NCBI GenBank assembly: GCA_031426215.1
Contig: JANPKU010000096.1
Location: forward strand, 1 to 52,657
DNA: 52,657 bases
Reading direction: 5' to 3'
Source of the DNA: Sva-07 sp031426215
GTDB taxonomy: Bacteria > Actinomycetota > Acidimicrobiia > Acidimicrobiales > Ilumatobacteraceae
Shown: positions 1-7,395 of the stretch, piece by piece
Layout of the letters: every line of letters begins with the position of its first letter
Position numbering within the stretch: position 1 is the stretch's first letter
Translations under genes and position numbers: made by a program
Notes under the pieces: generated by a model
What the model saw: the letters and a program-made list of their open reading frames with translations, nothing else
Database searches by the model: none
Told to the model about the DNA's origin: nothing

Positions 1-365
1 CGAGCCGGCGCCGTCAGGCGATACGACGCATCGAGCAGTTCGGCGATCTCCGACCAGTCGGTGTCATCGCCGAGGTCGACACCGACCCACCCTGACGGGC
101 CGAGATACGCAGGCACGAACGTGCGCTCATCCTCCATCAACGCCCGCCGATCGCTCTCGTCTGGCTGCACGAGGATCGACTGCGGATGCTGGATCCAATC
201 GCTGTCGACCTTGAGCGATCCGCCGTAGTACGCGAACACCTTCTTCGTGAAGAACGCCGGTCGGCCGTGCGACACCTTTTCGTCCGTGTTGGGCAGTTCG
301 GCCGCCAAGCGTCTGACCTGCTCGAGGAAATCGTCGTCGTCGTCGAACATCTGCGGATGAGCCAC
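1..365 (-). CDS. MmcQ/YjbR family protein (partial, C-terminus beyond window)
   Basis: The window edge cuts this gene; about 121 codons are visible and the stop lies to the left. From a GTG at 365 it reads VAHPQMFDDDDDFLEQ, then PAFFTKKVFAYYGGS near residue 36 and ILVQPDESDRRALMED and FVPAYLGPSGWVGVDL further on. This is the pattern of the small MmcQ/YjbR (DUF419) family, whose members are usually about 115-130 residues, so only a few residues should be missing. An ATG at 350 is an alternative start. Family members have a fold that resembles DNA-binding proteins, but no settled function. The gene lies downstream of the P450 on the same strand with a gap of 135 nt, in which I see no convincing gene. 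Confidence 0.8.
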   Translation of the reverse strand, partial: MAHPQMFDDDDDFLEQVRRLAAELPNTDEKVSHGRPAFFTKKVFAYYGGSLKVDSDWIQHPQSILVQPDESDRRALMEDERTFVPAYLGPSGWVGVDLGDDTDWSEIAELLDASYRLTAPA

Positions 366-500
366 GACGGGATGGTATTCGAGCCCAGTAGACCGAAGTG
401 TCAGAGGCGCTCGAAGCCTCCATGGCGTTCCCAGTCGGTGACGGCGGTGTCGAACGCTTCGATCTCGATCCGAGCGTTGGAGAAATCCGGTTCCGGCCGC

Positions 501-1766
501 TCAGTCGGTCGAGCGGGCGGTCGGCGTGAAGCGCACCGGGAGCCGCTTGATACCGGCAACAAGCGGGAGACCGGCGGTGTCGAGCGGAACGGCAGGCCCC
601 GTCACCTCGAGATCCGGCAGACGTCGGAAGAGTTCCCGGAACACCACCGCCAGTTCACGGCGGGCCAGGTTCGCCCCCAGACAGAAATGCGGTCCTGGTC
701 CACCGAAGCCGACGTGCGGGTTCGGGGATCGGCGGACGTCGAAACGCTCCGGATCGTCGAACACCCGCGGATCACGGTTCGCCGCTCCGTAGAACATCAC
801 GAACTTGTCGCCTTCATGGAACTGCTCGCCGCCGAGCGTGACGTCACCGGTAGCCGTGCGTCGCATGAACGTGACCGGCGACGCCACCCGCACGATCTCC
901 TCGACTGCGGATTGCGTGACGCCGTCGACGTCGGACTGCCAGATCGCACGCTGGTCCGGGTTCTTCGACAGCAGGTTCACGCCATGGCTGATCGCGGTGC
1001 GGGTGGTGTCGTTGCCGGCAACTGCCAACAGCACGAACAGCGACGTGATCTCGGCCGGGGTGAGCAGATCCTCCGGCAGTTGGTTGTGAACCAGCTTCGA
1101 CGTGAGGTCATCGGTCGGGTTGATGCGGCGCTCCTCGATCAGCTCGCCCATCAACGTGGCGAGCGACATGCCGGCATTGATGAACGCCTCGAGGCCACCG
1201 CCCTCACCCACGAACTCGGGGTCGCCACCGCTGAGAATGACGTTCGTGGCGTCGAGCACGGTCTTGAACTCGCTGCGAGGGATGCCCATCATGTCGCAGA
1301 TGATGAGCAGCGGGAACGGCTGCGAGAGCACCTCGACCAGGTCGACTTCACCCCGTTCGCAGAACCCGTCGATCACCTCGGTGCAGATCGACTCGACCGA
1401 CTGCAACACGCCTTGCAACTCGACCGGCGTGAAGCTGTACGCAACGATGCGACGCTGGTTGGCGTGACGAGGGTTGTCCATGTTGATGAACCCGCCGAAG
1501 AACTCGAGCATCTCCATCGGGAGGTCGAACACCGATGTGGCGCCTTTGCCCGAACAGAACTGATCGGGGTGCTTGCTCGCCTGCACGACCTCGTCGAACC
1601 GTGGCAGTGCATAGAACGTTTCGGCGGCGTCGCCCGCCAGCGGGTTGCTCACTTCGATCGGGAGGACGGCACCGAGTTCGCGGATCTGGGCGAATTCCGT
1701 CATCCGGTCTTCGAGCGTCTGGGTCCAGAAACTCGGTTCGATCAGTCGGGCAGCGCTGGCGGTCAT
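501..1766 (-). CDS. Cytochrome P450
   Basis: A 421-residue soluble bacterial P450, a normal length for the class. The I-helix oxygen-activation motif AGNDTT is at residues 250-255, the K-helix ExxR is E290-I-V-R293, and the haem loop GFGGPGPHFCLGANLAR carries the proximal Cys at about residue 362. There is no membrane anchor. The FINMDNPRH segment near residue 93 resembles the P450s of actinobacterial sterol and lipid catabolism, but the substrate cannot be read from sequence and no ferredoxin gene is adjacent. The ATG at 1766 follows an AGGAGAG ribosome binding site. A TAGCGT -10-like box lies at 1812-1817 on the same strand. The enzyme would need an external ferredoxin/reductase pair. Confidence 0.95.
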   Translation of the reverse strand: MTASAARLIEPSFWTQTLEDRMTEFAQIRELGAVLPIEVSNPLAGDAAETFYALPRFDEVVQASKHPDQFCSGKGATSVFDLPMEMLEFFGGFINMDNPRHANQRRIVAYSFTPVELQGVLQSVESICTEVIDGFCERGEVDLVEVLSQPFPLLIICDMMGIPRSEFKTVLDATNVILSGGDPEFVGEGGGLEAFINAGMSLATLMGELIEERRINPTDDLTSKLVHNQLPEDLLTPAEITSLFVLLAVAGNDTTRTAISHGVNLLSKNPDQRAIWQSDVDGVTQSAVEEIVRVASPVTFMRRTATGDVTLGGEQFHEGDKFVMFYGAANRDPRVFDDPERFDVRRSPNPHVGFGGPGPHFCLGANLARRELAVVFRELFRRLPDLEVTGPAVPLDTAGLPLVAGIKRLPVRFTPTARSTD

Positions 1767-1846
1767 TGACTCTCCTGGGCATACGCAGCGGCCGGGGTGC
1801 CGCCGTTGCGTACGCTAGCGATCAGGCCACCGTGGGAACCACTCGT

Positions 1847-2260
1847 TCAGGCGGCGCTGGTCGACTGGCCGCTGGACTCGAAGCCATGCATCTGCTGAGC
1901 ATCCGAGTCCGAGCGCTTCCTCCGAACGAGCCAGACGACCACAGTGAGCAGTGCGAGGCCACCACCGATCATCAGCACCGGATGCCGCCACGCCGCCCGG
2001 CCCCCGGAGATGGCCGCTCGGCCGCCGGACACCGCGGCGCTGCTTCCGGCGCCGACCGCAACCGTGGCCGCTGGCACCACGACGCCTTTGAGCGCCTCGA
2101 AGCCGTGGACCAATTCATCAGTGACACGCTCGGCGAGATCGTCAGGCCACTCGACACCGGACGGCATGATTCCGGAGGGAAGGTTCGTCGGCAGCTCGCG
2201 TGCAAGCCGTCCGCCGGTTTCTCTGACCGCTTCGATTGCATTCTCGTAGACGGTGGACAT
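1847..2260 (-). CDS. Small membrane protein of unknown function, probable SigF-type regulon member
   Basis: A 137-residue protein that I do not recognise. The first 80 residues are polar, with a possible amphipathic helix (MSTVYENAIEAVRETGGRLA). An Ala/Gly/Ser-rich stretch follows at about 65-90, and then one strong transmembrane segment (about residues 93-112) ending in the positive cluster RRKR. A C-in topology is expected. The start is well supported: GAGGAGG lies 5 nt before the ATG. A promoter of the SigB/SigF type (GTTT, 15 nt, GGGTAC) sits 38 nt upstream, and the STAS-containing gene and the sigma factor are within 4 kb on the same strand. A stress-induced envelope role is therefore likely but inferred. 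Confidence 0.75.
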   Translation of the reverse strand: MSTVYENAIEAVRETGGRLARELPTNLPSGIMPSGVEWPDDLAERVTDELVHGFEALKGVVVPAATVAVGAGSSAAVSGGRAAISGGRAAWRHPVLMIGGGLALLTVVVWLVRRKRSDSDAQQMHGFESSGQSTSAA

Positions 2261-2297
2261 AGGGGCCTCCTCGATCGGTGTGTTGTGCTACCGGTCC

Positions 2298-2322
2298 GTA
2301 CCCGTTCGTCTCACTACGAAAC
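2298..2322 (-). promoter_or_regulatory. SigB/SigF-type promoter
   Basis: Read on the minus strand: GTTT (2322-2319), a 15-nt spacer, then GGGTAC (2303-2298). The general-stress sigma consensus known from Bacillus SigB and mycobacterial SigF is GTTT, about 13-17 nt, GGGTAT, so only the last base differs. It points at the membrane protein starting at 2260, leaving a leader of roughly 30 nt with a good ribosome binding site. Confidence 0.65.
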
Positions 2323-2336
2323 CCAACACGGGCCGC

Positions 2337-4220
2337 TCAGCCGACGTGGAGGTGGTCGTTCAGACCCGACACTTCGATCAGACGAACTACCGATTGACTC
2401 GGTGAGCGCAGGACGAGGCGGCGTGACGTCTCCTCAGCGCGCTGGTGGAGTTCGATGATGACCCGCAGTCCGCTCGAGTCCATGAAATCGACCTGCGACA
2501 TGTCGATGAAGAAGTCGTCGTCGCCGTCGGGAAGCTCGACGTATCGAGCTGCCAGGTCAGGAGCGGTATGGGCGTCGATCTCGCCCTCGAGCACCAACGT
2601 GCGCGCATCGAGGTCGATCGCGGTGAGGCGAACGGGAACGTCGGACATCTTGCTGGATGATACTGGCAACACCGATCGACGGGAGCGGAATTTCCGCCAT
2701 GACGTTCGTACGGTCTGGACGGTCGGCACGTCGGTGATCGACGCGGGATCCTGCACCACCGTGGCGCTCATCATTCGACGCAGCATCGCCGGGAAGATCA
2801 CTGCATGAAACGGGACGAGCACCCACCAGTACGCGCGGCCGAGGATGCCGCGAGGCACGAACCTTGCCCGCTGCGTCACCACCGTGCCCGAACCGTCGAG
2901 GGCCGGCGATGTCCGCCACTCGAGCCAGGCGTCACCGGGAACCTTCATCTCGGCGTGGAGGCGGAAGACATCGTCCTCGATCGCATCGACGCGCCAGAAG
3001 TCGAGTGCCTCACCGACCGCAATGTCGTCAGGGTGCCGTCGCCCGCGTCGGAGGCCGACACCTCCGAACAGCTTGTCGATCGCACCGCGCATGGCCCACA
3101 GGCCACCGAAGCCGTACCACCCGCGCTCGCCGCCGACCCCGCGAACCACTCGCTGCACATCGGACGCCCCAGCGTCGACGGTGATCGTGCGACAGTCCTC
3201 GTACACGGTGCCGCCGGCCCAGTCCGGATCCCAAGGCGCGGGGCGCGCCGCAAGCTGTCGTGACGAGTAGCCGGACCAACGGGTGGGAATGTCGAGGTCC
3301 TCGACCGCCGACAGCGCAGCTTCGATGGCGACAGCGGCTGCCATCGGCTCGTGATCCGAGAGCGCCGTTGCACTCAGATTCGTGACGACGACGTCGTTCT
3401 TCAGGCTGCCGATCAGACTGTCGGCGAGCGCCTTGGGGAGCGGCGTCACGACGTTCACCCAGTGCGCCGAGAGGCGCGGGGTGAGGAACGGCACCGGAAT
3501 GATCCACCTCCGTCGCAAACCCGCGACGTCTGCGTAGGCGTGCATGAGACCGCGATAGGTGAACTCATCGGGCGAACCGACTTCGATGACGTCGTGATGC
3601 TCGTCACCGGGGCCACGAGCAACGGCGTGCACCAGATACGTCAACAGGTCAGCGATCGCGATCGGCTGCACCCTGGTCTGGGTGACCCATCGCGGTGCCA
3701 GCATTGCGGGAAGCACCTCGACGAGGCTGCGCAGCATCTCGAACGACGCCGACCCGGCACCGAGGATGATCGCGGCGCGCAATTCGGTGACCGGGATCGT
3801 CCCCGACGCAAGTTCCACTCCGACGTCGTGGCGGGATCGCAGATGCGGCGACAGGTCGTCACCGTCGTCTCCGAGTCCGCCGACGTAGACCAGATGACGG
3901 ACACCGCTGCGCTCGGCGGCCAGCCGGGCGTGGTGGGCCGTCACGCGTTCTTGTTGCATGAAGTCGTCGCCTACACCGAGGGAATGCACCAGGTACACGA
4001 CCTGATCGACATCGTCGAACGCCGGCCCGATCGACGACAGGTCGGACAGATCTCCTCCCACGACCTCCACGTCGTGCGCCCAGTTGGTTCCGCTGAGACC
4101 TTGGGGGGTTCGTGTCATGCAACGCACGTCGAACCCTGACCGGATCAGCTCGGGCACGAGCCGGCCACCGACATACCCGGTCGCTCCGAGTACCAACACC
4201 CGCGATCGACGATCTTGCAT
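2337..4220 (-). CDS. NAD(P)-binding epimerase-like / DUF2867 / STAS fusion protein
   Basis: A single 627-residue frame with three parts. Residues 1 to about 290 are an atypical short-chain dehydrogenase or NmrA-like Rossmann domain with the nucleotide motif GATGYVGGR at 12-20. Residues about 335-500 match the DUF2867 type often found behind such domains (GWYGFGGLWAMRGAIDKL, FVPRGILGRAYWWVLVPFH). Residues 525-627 are a STAS domain of the anti-sigma-factor-antagonist class, with the phosphorylatable-serine motif DFMDSSGLRVII. There is no stop between the parts. An internal ATG at 2648 (MSDVPVRLTAID) could make the STAS domain alone, though I see no strong ribosome binding site for it. A CAGGAT box lies exactly 6 nt before the ATG at 4220, which suggests a leaderless transcript. 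Nearby RsbW-like ATPases and a sigma factor suggest the STAS part works in partner switching. Confidence 0.85.
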   Translation of the reverse strand: MQDRRSRVLVLGATGYVGGRLVPELIRSGFDVRCMTRTPQGLSGTNWAHDVEVVGGDLSDLSSIGPAFDDVDQVVYLVHSLGVGDDFMQQERVTAHHARLAAERSGVRHLVYVGGLGDDGDDLSPHLRSRHDVGVELASGTIPVTELRAAIILGAGSASFEMLRSLVEVLPAMLAPRWVTQTRVQPIAIADLLTYLVHAVARGPGDEHHDVIEVGSPDEFTYRGLMHAYADVAGLRRRWIIPVPFLTPRLSAHWVNVVTPLPKALADSLIGSLKNDVVVTNLSATALSDHEPMAAAVAIEAALSAVEDLDIPTRWSGYSSRQLAARPAPWDPDWAGGTVYEDCRTITVDAGASDVQRVVRGVGGERGWYGFGGLWAMRGAIDKLFGGVGLRRGRRHPDDIAVGEALDFWRVDAIEDDVFRLHAEMKVPGDAWLEWRTSPALDGSGTVVTQRARFVPRGILGRAYWWVLVPFHAVIFPAMLRRMMSATVVQDPASITDVPTVQTVRTSWRKFRSRRSVLPVSSSKMSDVPVRLTAIDLDARTLVLEGEIDAHTAPDLAARYVELPDGDDDFFIDMSQVDFMDSSGLRVIIELHQRAEETSRRLVLRSPSQSVVRLIEVSGLNDHLHVG

Positions 4221-4310
4221 GGCTGCATCCTGCCCTCTGCGGCTCCATACGAACCCGTCCTGCCGGACACTTGCGCGATTGGCTCACGTGCGGGACGGGT
4301 ACAGCGGCCC

Positions 4311-5693
4311 ATGAACGACAACGCGTCGGCGGCACTCTCGGATACCACGCCGGAGACATCATCAGACCTTTTCGACGTCGCCATCATCGGTGGTGGTGGT
4401 GCAGCAGAGGCACTGGTCGGAGCGCTCGAATTCAGCAACAGCCGGGTTCTCGTCATCGAGAGGAACCGTGTGGGAGGCGACTGCCCCTTCGTGGCGTGCA
4501 TGCCGAGCAAGGCGATGCTGCATGACGCACTCGGGACGACTCGCTGGGATGATGCCGTGCAACGACGCAACGAGATCGTCGAACACCTCGACGACCGGCG
4601 CCACGCCGAGCAGGTCGACCGCCAGGGTGCCCGACTGGTTCGGGGCGACGCGACGGTGATCGACGAACGCACGATCCAGGTGGATGGCATCACCTTCCGA
4701 ACCGATCACCTCGTGTTGGCCACCGGTTCGACCCCGGTGATTCCGCCGATCGACGGTCTCGACATCATCGGCGAACACCTCTGGACCAGCGACGATGCAT
4801 TGACCACCGACGAGCGCCCCATGCGCCTGATGATCATCGGTGGTGGCCCGATCGGATGTGAACTCGCTCGCCTCTTCGCCGGCTTCGACACCGAAGTGCA
4901 CTTGATCGACGAGACCGACCGAGCGTTCCCGGATCTCCCTGCGGAGATCGGCGAAATCGTCGACGACGCGCTCCGCTCGGTTGGTGTGAGGGTGCACCGT
5001 GGTCGATCGGCGGTCCGCTTCGAGCAGCGAGGCGGCAACGTCCAGATCACCCTCGACAACGACGCAACCGTCGTCACCGACCGAGTGCTGGTGGCGACCG
5101 GCCGTATCGCCGATCTCGCCGGTCTCGGTCTCGAGCACCTCGGCCTCGACCCAGAGGGCCCACTCCCCGTCGACGAGACCGGTCGCGTCGACTGCCCCGG
5201 ATCGGTCTGGGCGATCGGGGATGTCGCCGGCAAGGGTCAGTACACCCACCTTGCCAACCATCAGGCTCGGGTGGTCGCGAATCACCTGATCGGCGCCGGC
5301 GACCGGCGCTACGACGACGTCGTGGTGCCGGCTTGCATCTTCACCAAGCCGCCGGTGATGATGGTGGGCCCGCTCCCTGCCGAACTCGGCGACGACGCGA
5401 TCTGGGTTGATGCCAAGCTGTCGGAGGTGGCCAGGTGGACCACCGACTCACTCGGCGACGGATTTCTCACCGTCGCCATCGACCGAACCACGCGTTGCGT
5501 CATCGCCGCCCACGGCGTCGGAGCGGGGTTCGACGAATTGGCGGCCGCGTTGGTCACCGCAATCGACGGGCGCGTGCCGGTCGATCGCCTCGTGATGTCG
5601 ATGTGGCCGTTCCCGACAGTCGGCGAAGTGCTGGGACCGATCTATGAACGGGCCCTGGAAGCACTCGACGCTCCCGCCGTGGACCCAAGCTGA
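4311..5693 (+). CDS. FAD-dependent pyridine nucleotide-disulfide oxidoreductase (dihydrolipoamide dehydrogenase-like)
   Basis: A 460-residue flavoprotein. An FAD site (DVAIIGGGGAAEAL) is near residue 22, and the redox pair sits in GGDCPFVACMPSK (a C-x4-C disulfide). A second nucleotide-binding motif, RLMIIGGGPIGCELA, lies near residue 170, and the FAD-closing segment VWAIGDVAGKGQYTHLA near 300. The C-terminal dimer domain is present, but the usual catalytic HPHPT-E segment reads WPFPTVGE, so both histidines are lost. Lipoamide dehydrogenase activity is therefore doubtful; transhydrogenase-like or another quinone/disulfide reductase role is possible. I chose the ATG at 4311 because the FAD domain begins shortly after it; an upstream in-frame start at 4215 would overlap the divergent gene. 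It is divergent from the STAS fusion, with 90 nt between starts. Confidence 0.85.
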   Translation: MNDNASAALSDTTPETSSDLFDVAIIGGGGAAEALVGALEFSNSRVLVIERNRVGGDCPFVACMPSKAMLHDALGTTRWDDAVQRRNEIVEHLDDRRHAEQVDRQGARLVRGDATVIDERTIQVDGITFRTDHLVLATGSTPVIPPIDGLDIIGEHLWTSDDALTTDERPMRLMIIGGGPIGCELARLFAGFDTEVHLIDETDRAFPDLPAEIGEIVDDALRSVGVRVHRGRSAVRFEQRGGNVQITLDNDATVVTDRVLVATGRIADLAGLGLEHLGLDPEGPLPVDETGRVDCPGSVWAIGDVAGKGQYTHLANHQARVVANHLIGAGDRRYDDVVVPACIFTKPPVMMVGPLPAELGDDAIWVDAKLSEVARWTTDSLGDGFLTVAIDRTTRCVIAAHGVGAGFDELAAALVTAIDGRVPVDRLVMSMWPFPTVGEVLGPIYERALEALDAPAVDPS

Positions 5694-5730
5694 TTTCGGA
5701 CAGGCTGCGATTCGTCGGCCGGACAGCGAC

Positions 5731-6528
5731 TCAATCGAGGATGGCGCCCAGACCTTCGGAGGCTCCGGGCGTGTCTTCGAGCCACACGCGCATCTGCTCG
5801 AACGATCTGCGAAGCAGACGCGACACGTGCATTTGCGAGATCCCGACGGCCTCGGCGATCTCGGTTTGCGACAGCCGATCGTAGAAACGCAGCCGCACGA
5901 TCTCCTGTTCGCGATCCGGGAGGCGCGCGATCAATTCCACCACGAGCGTTGCGTCGTCGACGTGCGCAAACCCGTCCTCCTCGACGGCAAGCGCACGCTG
6001 TCGATCACCGATGGTGTCGGACTCGTCGTCGCCCGTGCTCCCGTCGAGCGTGCCAACGCTGTACGCGGCGGTGGCCGAGAGACCCCTGAAGACGTCGTCG
6101 CGCTCGACCTGGAGGTGCGTGGCGATCTCGTCCACCGTCGGCGCACGACCGTTTCGCTGCGAGAGTTCTTCCGACGCATTGCGTACCAACAGGTGGAGTT
6201 CCTTTGCCCCGCGGGGCACGCGAACCGCCCACGACCGATCGCGGAAGTGCCGCTTCAGTTCGCCTTCGATCGTGCGCCCGGCGAACGCCGAGAACGCTGC
6301 GCCGTATTCGGGATCGAATCGGTCGACCGCCTTGACCAAGCCCACCATCGCCACCTGACGCAGGTCGTCGTCACTCCCGCCTGATCGACGAAATCGATTG
6401 GCGATGTGGGCTGCGAGGCCCATGTGCCGCTCGACCAGCTGGTTGCGCAATGCGCGACTCTTGGAAGCACCGAACTCCCGGAACAACTCGAGGTCGTCGA
6501 GGTCGTCCTCCGTGGACCTGTCGCTCAT
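5731..6528 (-). CDS. RNA polymerase sigma factor of the SigB/SigF/SigG group
   Basis: 265 residues, typical for the group. Region 2 is seen in AAHIANRF, DDLRQVAMVGLVKAVDRFDP and FSAFAGRTIEGELKRHFRD. The RDRSWAVRVPRGAKEL segment is diagnostic of SigB/SigF/SpoIIAC-type factors. Region 3 (NGRAPTVDEIATHLQV) follows, and region 4 carries the -35 recognition helix (LSQTEIAEAVGISQMHVSRLLRR). It directs RNA polymerase to stress or developmental promoters and is normally held by an RsbW-type anti-sigma factor. Its ATG overlaps the stop of the preceding anti-sigma gene by 4 nt, as in rsbW-sigB and usfX-sigF operons. The gene converges with the flavoprotein at 5693, leaving 37 nt with no clear terminator. 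Confidence 0.95.
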   Translation of the reverse strand: MSDRSTEDDLDDLELFREFGASKSRALRNQLVERHMGLAAHIANRFRRSGGSDDDLRQVAMVGLVKAVDRFDPEYGAAFSAFAGRTIEGELKRHFRDRSWAVRVPRGAKELHLLVRNASEELSQRNGRAPTVDEIATHLQVERDDVFRGLSATAAYSVGTLDGSTGDDESDTIGDRQRALAVEEDGFAHVDDATLVVELIARLPDREQEIVRLRFYDRLSQTEIAEAVGISQMHVSRLLRRSFEQMRVWLEDTPGASEGLGAILD

Positions 6529-6959
6529 GCGTCGGTTGTCGTGGGCTCGGCGTTGGACGCAATCGTTGCCGTCTCCGATGCCAACTTCACCAGCGTGACC
6601 TGCGTGCCGTCGACGACACAGCTGTCGACGACCGAGTTGAGGATGCCGGCAGCGAGATCGTCGAGTTCGATCGCCACTTCACGCTTGTCGGTGCTGATGG
6701 TGACCCTGACACCGGCGTCATCGATTTCGAACGAAACTTGGATCCGGTCGTCTGGCAGTCCTGCACCGTCGGCGAGCGACGACACCACTTCGCTGATCGC
6801 CAGGCGAAGGTCGTCGATCTCGTCGATCGAGAAACCGGCATCAGCGCCGAGGGATGCGGCCACGGTGCGCAACGTCGCGAAGAATTCGCTCCGCAACGGG
6901 ACGGACACCTCGACCCGATCGGTTCCGGTGGGGGTGGGAGACGACGCGAGAACTGCCAT
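6525..6959 (-). CDS. RsbW/UsfX-like anti-sigma factor with degenerate ATPase fold
   Basis: A 144-residue protein directly upstream of and translationally coupled to the sigma factor, which makes anti-sigma function likely. The GHKL-type core is visible in SIDEIDDLRLAISEVVSSLA (residues ~47-66), IQVSFEIDDAGVRVTIS and LAAGILNSVVDSCVVDGTQ. However, the N-box Asn expected after the E of SEVVSSL is Ser, and the G2 GxGL motif is absent. ATP binding and kinase activity are thus uncertain; mycobacterial UsfX is also divergent in this region. The start at 6959 (MAVLASSPTPTG) puts a normal N-terminus before the fold; an upstream in-frame start at 7136 would add low-complexity Arg-rich sequence. A TATCAT -10-like box lies 9 nt before the ATG and there is no clear ribosome binding site. 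Confidence 0.8.
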   Translation of the reverse strand: MAVLASSPTPTGTDRVEVSVPLRSEFFATLRTVAASLGADAGFSIDEIDDLRLAISEVVSSLADGAGLPDDRIQVSFEIDDAGVRVTISTDKREVAIELDDLAAGILNSVVDSCVVDGTQVTLVKLASETATIASNAEPTTTDA

Positions 6960-6997
6960 GAGATTCAGATGATAACGAACTCGGACATGGGCGCAGG

Positions 6998-7023
6998 CTG
7001 CCCGCCGGTCCGGCTCGACAAAC
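6998..7023 (-). promoter_or_regulatory. Possible autoregulatory SigF-type promoter for the anti-sigma/sigma operon
   Basis: On the minus strand: GTTT (7023-7020), a 16-nt spacer, then GGGCAG (7003-6998), 39 nt before the ATG at 6959. The -10 half differs from GGGTAT at two positions, so this is weak. Spacing and distance to the start match the much better site at 2298-2322, and autoregulation is established for related sigF/sigB operons. A TATCAT box closer to the ATG may instead be a housekeeping promoter. Confidence 0.3.
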
Positions 7024-7061
7024 CGACTCGGCATGAGCACGACAGGTTCGAGCCCAGACGG

Positions 7062-7087
7062 GTTTGGACTCAGACCGTGTCGGGAAC
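7062..7087 (+). promoter_or_regulatory. Possible SigF-type promoter for the 25-residue membrane peptide
   Basis: GTTT at 7062-7065, a 16-nt spacer, then GGGAAC at 7082-7087. The -10 half matches GGGTAT at four positions. The ATG of the short membrane peptide is 70 nt downstream. The neighbourhood of the sigma factor makes this plausible, but the match is imperfect. Confidence 0.35.
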
Positions 7088-7156
7088 TGGTGACCCTGAC
7101 GACGACACCTCGTCGCCGACGTCGGCTCGCCGACAATATCGAAAGGACAAAAGAAC

Positions 7157-7234
7157 ATGGGCTACGGCATCGGGGGCATTCTCGTTCTCATTCTGGTCAT
7201 ACTCGCCATCATCTACTTCGCCAAGCGGGTCTGA
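7157..7234 (+). CDS. 25-residue single-span membrane peptide
   Basis: The complete product is MGYGIGGILVLILVILAIIY followed by FAKRV. It has a short Gly-rich N-terminus, about 16 hydrophobic residues and a basic end, giving one membrane span with the positive end inside. An AAAGGA ribosome binding site precedes the ATG at a suitable distance. A 14-bp hairpin closes the unit about 50 nt after the stop. The gene lies between two anti-sigma-type genes on the other strand and is probably its own transcript. Many bacteria encode similar tiny membrane proteins as stress genes; the function here is unknown. Confidence 0.6.
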   Translation: MGYGIGGILVLILVILAIIYFAKRV

Positions 7235-7284
7235 CAGCACGGAACAGCAACACGAAGTTCGACTTCGAATCTCCGGGTTCGCCA

Positions 7285-7320
7285 CGTCCCCTCTCGCCGT
7301 CAGCTCGGCGAGGGGGGACG
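7285..7320. terminator. Strong 14-bp hairpin between convergent genes
   Basis: Arms 7285-7298 and 7307-7320 pair over 14 positions (13 Watson-Crick pairs and one G-U) with an 8-nt loop. It separates the membrane peptide (ends 7234, plus) from the RsbW-like gene (ends 7396, minus). No T-run follows on either side, so it may be a T-less terminator of the kind common in actinobacteria. Confidence 0.6.
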
Positions 7321-7395
7321 GTCGCGTTCCGGCACGTCGAGCGCATACCGACGGCGTTGCCGCCACCCAGACCGAACCCCCTTGACGAAGTCTGG

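Noticed and set aside
401..500. Short frame after the P450 reading FSNARIEIEAFDTAVTDW
   Set aside because: It looks protein-like, but it has no ATG, GTG or TTG start in the available stretch and only about 33 codons, so I cannot support a gene.
186..1769. Long open frame on the plus strand opposite the P450 gene
   Set aside because: It is antisense to a clear P450 with all motifs, and its translation is Arg/His/Glu-rich without any domain. Such shadow frames are common in GC-rich DNA.
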